This document shows, piece by piece, positions 7,835 through 14,521 of a DNA stretch of 39,470 nt. This DNA is from Gammaproteobacteria bacterium (GTDB lineage: Bacteria > Pseudomonadota > Gammaproteobacteria > Pseudomonadales > Pseudohongiellaceae). Below the pieces are notes generated by a model that saw only the letters and a list, made by a program, of their open reading frames with translations, had not been told where the DNA came from and ran no database searches. Position 1 is the stretch's first letter. Every line of letters starts with the position of its first letter. The stretch spans positions 1 to 39,470 of the forward strand of contig PCCP01000060.1 in assembly GCA_002731775.1 (NCBI GenBank), read 5' to 3'. Both the position numbers and the translations under genes were made by a program.

Positions 7835-8815
7835 CTATATTTTAAAGACTCGCATGGCATTGTCGGCTCGGATCGCCGCGCATTGGTCCGGAGGAAGTGC
7901 CCCGGTATTGGCCAGGGCGCCAGCCGTATCATAAACCTGGTGGGGCCAATCGGTGCCAAACATCACCCGGTCAGCGCCGACGATGGAAATCAGATACTGC
8001 AGCGCCCGAGCATCATAGGTAATGCAATCGTAATAAATATGACGCAGGTAGTCCGTTGGTTTCTGTGCCATCTTCCGGCGTTGGGGCAACTCGACTTCGT
8101 CGCCTTTTTCGAAGCGGCCCACCAGGTAAGGCAAGGCAGCGCCGCCGTGGGATGCGATTAATTTCAGGTTCGGATACAGGTCGAAAAATCCATCGAAGAT
8201 CATGCGCGTGATCGCCAGCGTGGTATCGAACATGAATCCTACCGACCAGCTCAAATCGAATTGACCCATATCCATCAAATCTACGCCCGGTGGGTCTGTC
8301 GGATGTAATAGCACAGGCAAGGAACGACGGTCGATTTCTTTCCAAACAGGGGCGAAAAACGGGTCGTTGAGACTGCGACCGGAGACGTTGGCAAGTACCA
8401 TCACGCCGATGGCGCCGTTATCACAGGTCCGGACCAGTTCCTCTACGGCGCGCTGGGGATATTCCAAGGGCAGGGAGCTAAACCAGCGAATGCGATCGGG
8501 ATACTGGCCCTGTGCCTCCGCCATATTATCATTCGATTCCCTGGCCGCGAGACAGCTTATTTCTTCGCCACCGAAATAAACATTTGGGCAGGTCAGGGAA
8601 ACAATGGAAACATCCATGCCGGTTGCATCCATCTGTTTGATACGAAGCTCATAGTCGAAATGACCGGGCTGAGGGAAGGCGACGGGGGTGTCACCACGAA
8701 AGATCTCTTGATGACCGTCGGGGCGCGTCTTCAGTCCGTATTGACCACCGGATTGCTGCAGTATTTCCAGCCACTTTCGCGTGTAGGCGTGGGTATGGAC
8801 GTCGATGATGGTCAT
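7835..8815 (-). CDS. Amidohydrolase family 2 protein (ACMSD-like decarboxylase/hydrolase)
   Basis: The 326-residue protein is a TIM-barrel metal hydrolase of the ACMSD type. The metal and catalytic residues are visible: HTH at 7-9, His171 in LLHP, His223 in ASHGG and Asp289 in FGTDWPH. Relatives decarboxylate 2-amino-3-carboxymuconate semialdehyde, gamma-resorcylate or similar acids; the exact reaction cannot be read here. No signal peptide, so it is cytoplasmic. AGGAG lies nine bases before the ATG. It is the first gene of the probable amidohydrolase-symporter-deacetylase operon, whose promoter region contains the inverted-repeat element at 8895-9028. Confidence 0.85.
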   Translation of the reverse strand: MTIIDVHTHAYTRKWLEILQQSGGQYGLKTRPDGHQEIFRGDTPVAFPQPGHFDYELRIKQMDATGMDVSIVSLTCPNVYFGGEEISCLAARESNDNMAEAQGQYPDRIRWFSSLPLEYPQRAVEELVRTCDNGAIGVMVLANVSGRSLNDPFFAPVWKEIDRRSLPVLLHPTDPPGVDLMDMGQFDLSWSVGFMFDTTLAITRMIFDGFFDLYPNLKLIASHGGAALPYLVGRFEKGDEVELPQRRKMAQKPTDYLRHIYYDCITYDARALQYLISIVGADRVMFGTDWPHQVYDTAGALANTGALPPDQCAAIRADNAMRVFKI

Positions 8816-8894
8816 TGCTTCGAGCTCCTTTGCTTCGGCTCGCCACTATACAATTATTTATAGCGCCATGCTAAGGAGGAATGAATCTTGGGGC

Positions 8895-9028
8895 CGCCTG
8901 CAACTTAGCAACTTGAGAAATCTGCCTATAATTGCTTCAGAAATAGAGAAAACTTAATTCGGCGAGAGTGGATATATGTCCTGATTTACCGGTTGAAAAG
9001 CCCGCCTTAAGTTGCCAAGTTGCAGGCG
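8895..9028. mobile_element. 134-bp element with 23-bp inverted ends (MITE-like)
   Basis: Bases 8895-8917 and 9006-9028 are inverted copies of a 23-bp sequence starting CGCCTGCAACTT, with two mismatches. The 88 bp between them hold no reading frame. It lies between the start of a leftward operon and the stop of the next leftward gene. Terminal inverted repeats and small size suggest a non-autonomous insertion element. A long hairpin terminator for the upstream arylsulfotransferase gene is the other possibility. No clear target-site duplication was seen. Confidence 0.6.
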
Positions 9029-9035
9029 TTCCCGG

Positions 9036-10469
9036 TTATTCTACCTTCGATGATGGCACCCGGTAGGTTCTAAGGTCAGGGGGAATTACCGGAGTTTCGG
9101 TGGGTTGTTGCAACTGGGGTATCCAGTCGTAGGGCACACGATAGGCACGAAAGATGCGATGCGAGATTGGTTCCCGGGTTCCGAAGAAGGGGCTGACGTA
9201 TTCCCATACAATTTCCTTATCGGGGGTGAGTTCGAAGATGCGACCATCGGCGCCTTCGTTAATCAGGGTATTGCCATTAGGCAGGCGTTGCGCATTGCTG
9301 ACATAGTGGCTAAAAAGCTGAAATTTCTCGCTTCCACCTATGGAATATTCCCATATCTTCTCAAAGCTGACAGGGTTCAATTCAAGCACCCGCGAGAAAT
9401 CCCGGCGCAACGAAGCCTCTCCATTGGGGGCGGCTGGATTCGCGAAACCATAACCGGCAGAGCCACCGTTATCGAATACCAGCAAATTGCCGGCGCCGGG
9501 TAGGCCCTTCGGAATGATGTGGGGATTGTGCTGGCCAATAATTTGGCCCAATTCTTTCAGCTCTTTCGATTGTGTGTAGTCAGGCCCCATGCGCCAGACT
9601 ATGTTGCCCTCACGATTGATGATGCCGATGATGTTGGCTTCCCGGGAGCTGAACAGGATGTTCTCGGGCTGGAAGCGCAGATCGCCGCCATCGTACCATT
9701 TGTTAGGTCCCACGTAGGTCAAGGAATTGAAGTGCAGCCAGTCCGCGCTAGCCCTGTCTTGGTTCCATTGAACGGAGCGGTAAATGGCATTGCGGGCAGC
9801 TTCAGAGAAGCCGAATTCATCGACGTGGTCGCTGGCCAGCCATTCCCAGATGACTTCACCATCCCATGATAATTCGTAGATGTATTCATCTTCGAGTCGT
9901 TTATCGGAAACCTCAGGCGCCATCACGTTTTTGTGGGCGAGGACCAGGGTGCGACCACTGTCTGTTTGCGGCGCCATATCGGGCGCATAGTAACCGACGG
10001 GATTTCCTTGCCGCTGCCAGTCATGATGCTGTCTGGCGGACCAGACTGTCTGTCCCCCTTCTGTTTTACCCTCCCCGTTCTCGGTTTCTTCGGTGACCAC
10101 TTGTTCCATCTGATCGTAGCGCCATACTTCGTTGCCATCCCAATTCAGCTGTAGCAGGACGATCGCTTCCTGGTACGGTCGGCGTGTAGTATCCCCACCC
10201 ATGATGTATCCGCCGGGCAGTATTCTGAATGGTCCCGGTACCGCGGCAATCTCTGTCCATTGCCGCTGCACATTGCCGTTCATGTCGATGAGCACCGCCC
10301 CCTGGCCATCGGGTGCATCGAAGATTGTGTAGCCATTCCAGGTCCGGTCGGGCTGATAAATTGTAGTGCCGGTTGGATATACCGAGGGGAATGGGAATGC
10401 AGTGGGGGCGACCAGACTCGCCAGCAGGCAAGTAGCAGTCAAGCCCAGAAACCGAGGCGGCTTGTTCAT
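9036..10469 (-). CDS. Arylsulfotransferase (ASST/AssT)-like exported protein
   Basis: The 477-residue protein has a Sec signal peptide (to about residue 26) followed by TIYQPDRTWNGYTIFDAPDG, a stretch typical of bacterial arylsulfate sulfotransferases. Repeated blade-like units follow, such as GEVIWEW, GNIVWRMGP and KEIVWEY, giving a beta-propeller. Conserved-looking His-rich sites include SARQHHDW and GQHNPHIIP. Known AssT enzymes move sulfate between phenols via a His intermediate in the periplasm. Whether the catalytic His is kept needs an alignment. A CAGGAG site lies just before the ATG. It follows the aldolase gene by 136 bp on the same strand. Confidence 0.75.
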   Translation of the reverse strand: MNKPPRFLGLTATCLLASLVAPTAFPFPSVYPTGTTIYQPDRTWNGYTIFDAPDGQGAVLIDMNGNVQRQWTEIAAVPGPFRILPGGYIMGGDTTRRPYQEAIVLLQLNWDGNEVWRYDQMEQVVTEETENGEGKTEGGQTVWSARQHHDWQRQGNPVGYYAPDMAPQTDSGRTLVLAHKNVMAPEVSDKRLEDEYIYELSWDGEVIWEWLASDHVDEFGFSEAARNAIYRSVQWNQDRASADWLHFNSLTYVGPNKWYDGGDLRFQPENILFSSREANIIGIINREGNIVWRMGPDYTQSKELKELGQIIGQHNPHIIPKGLPGAGNLLVFDNGGSAGYGFANPAAPNGEASLRRDFSRVLELNPVSFEKIWEYSIGGSEKFQLFSHYVSNAQRLPNGNTLINEGADGRIFELTPDKEIVWEYVSPFFGTREPISHRIFRAYRVPYDWIPQLQQPTETPVIPPDLRTYRVPSSKVE

Positions 10470-10605
10470 ATACGACTCCTGTTTTTATTAGCCAGAAAAA
10501 GTAGGGATAGAAAAGGGATCGGATGTATTTGTAAGACCAATTCGGCCCCTTATCCTAACTACTCGTTGTCGTCTGCTTTAGTAACGACAAGCCAGGCGCT
10601 GACTT

Positions 10606-11484
10606 TTATGGACAAGGATCCTCTCCCTGTACTGGTGCCGTACCGGAGGCCACGAAGCGACAGGGGTCGTCGGCTCCCAGTGTTACCCGAACGCCCGTTC
10701 TAATAAGAGACGAGGTGCCGGGACCCTGAAAGAAGTTATAGCCTTCCCTGGATGTCATCCACGCGGATGGCCCACCGATGTATTTTCCCGCTCGCTGAGT
10801 CTCGTCAACAATCCTCGTTACCAGACTTTCATAAACCGGATCACCCTGGCGGCGGCCGCTAAAACTGCCGAGGTCGGAGCTGGCAATGAAGACGATGTCG
10901 ACACCGTCCACAGCCGCAATCTCATCGGCGACAGCGACGCCGTCGGGGGTCTCGATCATGGCGATGATCATTATGTTGGCGTTAGCAGCCTGTCGATAAT
11001 CCCGGCCCCAGAGGGCGCCATATTGACCGCCACCCTGGCTGCGTCTGCCCATGGGCGGATACTTGGCGTATTTCACCGCGTCTTTCATTTTCTCGGCGGT
11101 GTCTACCATGGGCACGATGATGCCCAGGGCACCGATGTCGGTGGCTTTCTGGATCGCGCCTTCGGTGGCATCAGGAACCCGGATAAAGGGGATCGCGGGC
11201 GCATCTTTACAGGCCCAGATCATGCGCGACACATCGGTAAAGCCAAGATGGCTGTGTTGCATCTCGATCCAGATAAAGTCGTAACCGGAATTGGCCATGG
11301 CACAGTAGATATCAGGGTCAGGCGTCGAAACCGTGCCACCGACTACCTGCCTGCCTTCGGCCAGCTTGGTCTTGACGGTATTGAAGATGCGAACCTGATC
11401 GCCGCTTTGTTGTCCGTAGGCGCTGGACAGCATCGATCCCAACAGTAGAAACAACAGGGAGAGCGTGAAATGGATTGTTCTCAT
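10606..11484 (-). CDS. HpcH/HpaI-family aldolase with a signal peptide
   Basis: The 292-residue protein is a class II pyruvate-type aldolase of the HpcH/HpaI family. It shows WIEMQHSHLGF with His77, FIRVPD with Arg102, IETPDG with metal ligand Glu178 and ASSDLGSFSG with Asp204. Relatives cleave 4-hydroxy-2-oxo acids into pyruvate and an aldehyde in the cytoplasm. This copy instead begins with a typical Sec signal (residues 1-24, ending SSAYGQ), so it is predicted to be periplasmic, which is unusual. GAGGT precedes the ATG. It lies 103 bp after the predicted selenoprotein gene on the same strand. Confidence 0.85.
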   Translation of the reverse strand: MRTIHFTLSLLFLLLGSMLSSAYGQQSGDQVRIFNTVKTKLAEGRQVVGGTVSTPDPDIYCAMANSGYDFIWIEMQHSHLGFTDVSRMIWACKDAPAIPFIRVPDATEGAIQKATDIGALGIIVPMVDTAEKMKDAVKYAKYPPMGRRSQGGGQYGALWGRDYRQAANANIMIIAMIETPDGVAVADEIAAVDGVDIVFIASSDLGSFSGRRQGDPVYESLVTRIVDETQRAGKYIGGPSAWMTSREGYNFFQGPGTSSLIRTGVRVTLGADDPCRFVASGTAPVQGEDPCP

Positions 11485-11587
11485 TGTTAAAACCTCGCTT
11501 TTATTGCTGCGGATATTGAACCATAAATTCGGTTTTCATGTTCGAGATACTGGAATATTACGCCAATAACGCTTAACCAGAGGTTTC

Positions 11588-12469
11588 CTAAGTTTCCGAA
11601 ACCATGGCGGCTCTTAATTTACCGTCCGCTTTGTCTTGTGTCTGCTGCTGTCGACGTGCCTCACCCCGTAGGCGCAGTGCCTCCCGGTTGTTGTTATCGA
11701 TGCGTGCATAGTCATCACGCCAGTTACAATCTTCGCCCCAGGTGAACGGCGTTCTAGCGACTGTGTTCGCAGCTTCGGCGCTCTCCAGCAGCGACATGGC
11801 CTGGCGGATTATCTCGCCCTGCATCGCTTCATCATAGGGCTTTCCACATGGGTTTCCCAGGGGGAAATCCGAGTGCAGGTAACGCGGTACACCGCAATGT
11901 TCGACCACGTCCAGAGCCGATCCAATTACCACGGTGGGAATTCCATTGGTCTCCAAATGTCGCGCTACCAGACTCACGGTCTGGTGACATACGGGTCACA
12001 ACGGTACCAGTATGGCGATATCGACCTCATCCTGCCGGCAGCGGGCGAGTACCTCCGGTGCGTCCTGTTCGAGGGTATTGCGCTGGCTGTATTCTGTGGG
12101 TACCGAATGAAAGCGGCTCGCCACAGAGCCAATAACGCCTTCGTCTTGCAAACTGTTCAACTGTGCCAGCGGGAGAAACGACGCGACGTCATCGGTATGG
12201 GTCATACTCTTGTGCCAGGACAATTCTTCGGTATACATGGATCGAGGAATGGGCGCGCTGGCCGTGGACCACACTCTGCGATCGACACGACCAGCCTCGG
12301 TGTCCGGCATCGTTGTCGTGATTACCCCGATGCGGGATTCACTCAAGGGTTTCTCAAGGTGGGTAAAAGGCGTAGTGTCGAACTGAGCCCATAGATAGTC
12401 TGTGGTGTAACCCTGGGCTCGATAATAATCCCGTGTTTTGATTATGTAAGAGACATCTTTAATTGCCAC
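11588..12469 (-). CDS. GrdB-like selenoprotein B family protein, Sec encoded by in-frame UGA
   Basis: Two abutting minus-strand frames (12469-11999 and 11995-11588) lie in the same phase, separated only by one TGA at 11998-11996. Read through, they give a 293-residue protein resembling the glycine/sarcosine/betaine reductase selenoprotein B family. The TGA becomes residue 158 in LVPL-U-PVCHQTVSLVARHL, a U-x-x-C redox motif. A stable hairpin directly follows the UGA. The start is GTG at 12469, with AGGAG six bases upstream. Family members reduce substrates through a selenol. The substrate here is unknown, and the clostridial partner subunits are not in the window. A nonsense mutation is the alternative but fits less well. 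Confidence 0.75.
11957..11998 (-). promoter_or_regulatory. Candidate bacterial SECIS hairpin after the UGA codon
   Basis: On the minus strand, UGA (11998-11996) is followed after five bases by AUGUC (11990-11986), then ACCAGAC (11985-11979), loop CGUGA (11978-11974) and GUCUGGU (11973-11967). After a five-base bulge (AGCGC) comes GACAU (11961-11957). Upper and lower stems pair perfectly over 7 and 5 bp. The apical loop begins 17 nt after the UGA and has G as its second base. Both fit known bacterial SECIS rules for SelB recruitment. Confidence 0.75.
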
Positions 12470-12693
12470 TAGCTGCTCCTTTTGTTGGTTGCGCCGAAGT
12501 CCATCGATAGCCTGGGCTGGTTAATAGCTTCGGGATTTCAGTTTCACAATGGCCTGCATCGATTCCCGCAGTCTTGCACTTGGATCAACCAAGAACTTCA
12601 TGAAACGGCTTTATCATAGTGAAGTCAACATCGACTATGGTAGTCTTGCCATACTGAGTTCATTGCCCGCCGTTACAATGGAGAGGAAGAATC
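12470..12693. promoter_or_regulatory. Divergent intergenic region between the selenoprotein and epoxide hydrolase genes
   Basis: This 224-bp gap separates two divergent genes and must hold both promoters. A short inverted pair CTTGG/CCAAG occurs at 12579-12593. No clear -35/-10 pair or known operator was recognised. AGAGGAAG shortly before 12694 is the RBS of the rightward gene. Confidence 0.35.
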
Positions 12694-13776
12694 ATGGGAT
12701 CGAAACTACAGCGGCTAGCTACCGCAATGCCACTATATCTGGGTATAGCCGTATTGTGCCTACCAGCAAATGCACAACCAGGGGGACCTAACGTGGGTAG
12801 CGAATCACCAGTTGAAGGTGTCAGTTTTCGGTTTATCGAAAGCAATGGTCTGAGAATGCGTATCGCTGAAGCGGGCGAGGGTCCCCTGATCTTGCTGGCC
12901 CACGGTTGGCCAGAATCCTGGTACTCCTGGCGTCACCAGATGACGATGCTGGCAAATTCCGGCTATCACGTGGTCGCGCCCGATATGCGCGGCTATGGTG
13001 AAACCGACAAACCGGCAGACGTGGATGACTACGACATCGTTCACCTCGCTGGCGACATGGTGGGAGTGCTGGATGCCCTCGGCGAAGAAACCGCAATCAT
13101 GGTCGGTCACGATTGGGGATCGATCGTGGCATGGAACGCCGTGTTGCTGCATCCGCAGCGCTTCTCCGCCCTAATCGCCATGAGTGTCCCCTATGGTGGA
13201 CGGGCCCGGCAATCCCCAATGGTCGGTTGGAAGGCCGCCTTCGGTGATAACTTTTACTACATTCTCTATCACAACGAGCCTGGCGGTGTTGCTGAGGCAG
13301 AATATGATGCCAATCCCCGCGGCTTGCTGAGTCGACTTTATCTGTCACCGAGTTCGCCGCGGGAAGCACCGCTTGTTACCGATCCACTGCGCTCTGCCGG
13401 CGGCTGGATCGATCGTCTCGGAGAGCCCAAAGGAATGCCGGGTTGGTTAGAAGCCGATGATCTGGATTACGTCATATCCATGTTTGAAAAATCCGGTTTC
13501 CGGGGTGGCATAAACTATTACCGAAATTTTCAGCGGAACTGGGAGATCACCGATAATCTCGATGGGGTGAAAGTGCAGATGCCAACTCTGTTTATCGCCG
13601 GTGCGCGGGATGTGGTTATTGCAGGCGCGACCCAGGAGCAGTTGACCGGCAGCATGTCACGGGCCACCGAGGATTTGCGCGGCGTCGTGTTAATACCCGG
13701 GATTGGCCACTGGGTACAGCAGGAAGCACCTGAAGCCACCAACGCCGCGATGCTGGAGTTCCTGCAAGGGCTATAG
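12694..13776 (+). CDS. Exported epoxide-hydrolase-like alpha/beta hydrolase
   Basis: The 360-residue protein has a signal peptide ending near NAQPGG (residue 28), so it should be periplasmic. The fold signatures are those of epoxide hydrolases: HGWPESWYSWRHQ (oxyanion HGxP at 70-73), VGHDWGS with nucleophile Asp140, Asp306 in AGARDVV and His339 in GIGHWVQQEAPE. Tyr-rich lid segments (YYILYH, NYYRNF) could supply the two epoxide-polarising tyrosines. An Asp rather than Ser nucleophile favours epoxide hydrolysis, or dehalogenation as the alternative. Secretion is less common for this group. AGAGGAAG precedes the ATG. It converges on a decayed gene. Confidence 0.82.
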   Translation: MGSKLQRLATAMPLYLGIAVLCLPANAQPGGPNVGSESPVEGVSFRFIESNGLRMRIAEAGEGPLILLAHGWPESWYSWRHQMTMLANSGYHVVAPDMRGYGETDKPADVDDYDIVHLAGDMVGVLDALGEETAIMVGHDWGSIVAWNAVLLHPQRFSALIAMSVPYGGRARQSPMVGWKAAFGDNFYYILYHNEPGGVAEAEYDANPRGLLSRLYLSPSSPREAPLVTDPLRSAGGWIDRLGEPKGMPGWLEADDLDYVISMFEKSGFRGGINYYRNFQRNWEITDNLDGVKVQMPTLFIAGARDVVIAGATQEQLTGSMSRATEDLRGVVLIPGIGHWVQQEAPEATNAAMLEFLQGL

Positions 13777-13794
13777 AGATCCGCCCATTACCCT

Positions 13795-14313
13795 CTAACG
13801 ATGATTTTCTTCACCGGATCCCGCTGCCGCATCAGCTTCTGCGACCCGGGCGCCGCGCAGGATACCGGTGAGTCCATAATTCCATTCGTGGCAGGCCTAC
13901 TCAAAGATCGGGCTGCCACTGCTGCCATAAAACTGCTTTACATGTGCCAGCAGAACTGGACGATTATCCAGTGGTACGATGCGGGAGTCGTGCATTCTTT
14001 CGGTATGGATCAAGGCATAGTCCTGGGTTAGCAATACCTGAAGCATCGCGTTCTCAATCAGGGTCTGGATCGGCGGAACCGAATGGAACGCGAAGATACA
14101 ACGCTCTGCCATGCTTCTGTCTTCTGGCCCCCGTGGAAACCCTCGATAGCGGGGCCTGGCCGATACCCTGAATGGGAAAAGTCTGTGGTGGCGTCGGTCT
14201 GCAGGTAGCCATAGATGGACAGGTTTTGGACTGAAATGTGACCAACAGCAAAGAAACTCCCTGACCAGCGTGAAATACTGGCAAGCAATGGCGTCGAGGT
14301 CTGCGAATGACAA
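13795..14313 (-). pseudogene. Decayed gene of a hypothetical exported-protein family
   Basis: The minus strand holds recognisable pieces of a widespread uncharacterised secreted family. GPEDRSMAERCIFAF and MHDSRIVPLDNRP at about 14145-13950 match its ERC and HDxRxVPLDGRP motifs. Downstream, PIFE, an in-frame TAG (13899-13897), then ACHEWNYGLTGILRGAR matches the family C-terminus (usually EYACHEGNY). The stop replaces the expected Tyr codon. The central WEGDTLVVET-type segment is missing between the two pieces, pointing to an internal deletion. Upstream of about 14150 the family is no longer recognisable. The identification is from memory of family motifs. Confidence 0.5.
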
Positions 14314-14521
14314 GATTTGTGGGGGGAGAGTTTTGAGGGAAAAGGAAGCATAGACTCGATTCGGTAAAGCTTTTACGCCCTCTCTGGCTGAGCCCTCGCC
14401 GGTAAATCAAATTCGGCTGAGGCCGGTTTACATCCTGAGACATCATTCGGCGTGAAGATGTCGGGGTTATAGATCTGGCGGGTGGCTAAGACAGCAATGG
14501 AGCGACATTATCGCTACTGAT
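14314..14521. other. Intergenic stretch upstream of the haem-motif protein gene
   Basis: No gene is recognised. Short minus-strand frames continue from the decayed gene but show no family match. The promoter of the 14522 gene should lie here; no convincing -35/-10 pair was identified. Confidence 0.3.

Noticed and set aside
11588-11977. Separate 129-residue gene starting at GTG 11977
   Set aside because: That start falls inside the SECIS loop region, just after PVCHQT. It has no RBS of its own and is better read as the C-terminal half of the selenoprotein.
11996-11998. TGA as a nonsense mutation splitting a GrdB-like pseudogene
   Set aside because: The frame, family match and redox motif continue across it without loss. 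A SECIS-like hairpin follows at the right distance, and no other damage is seen in the gene.
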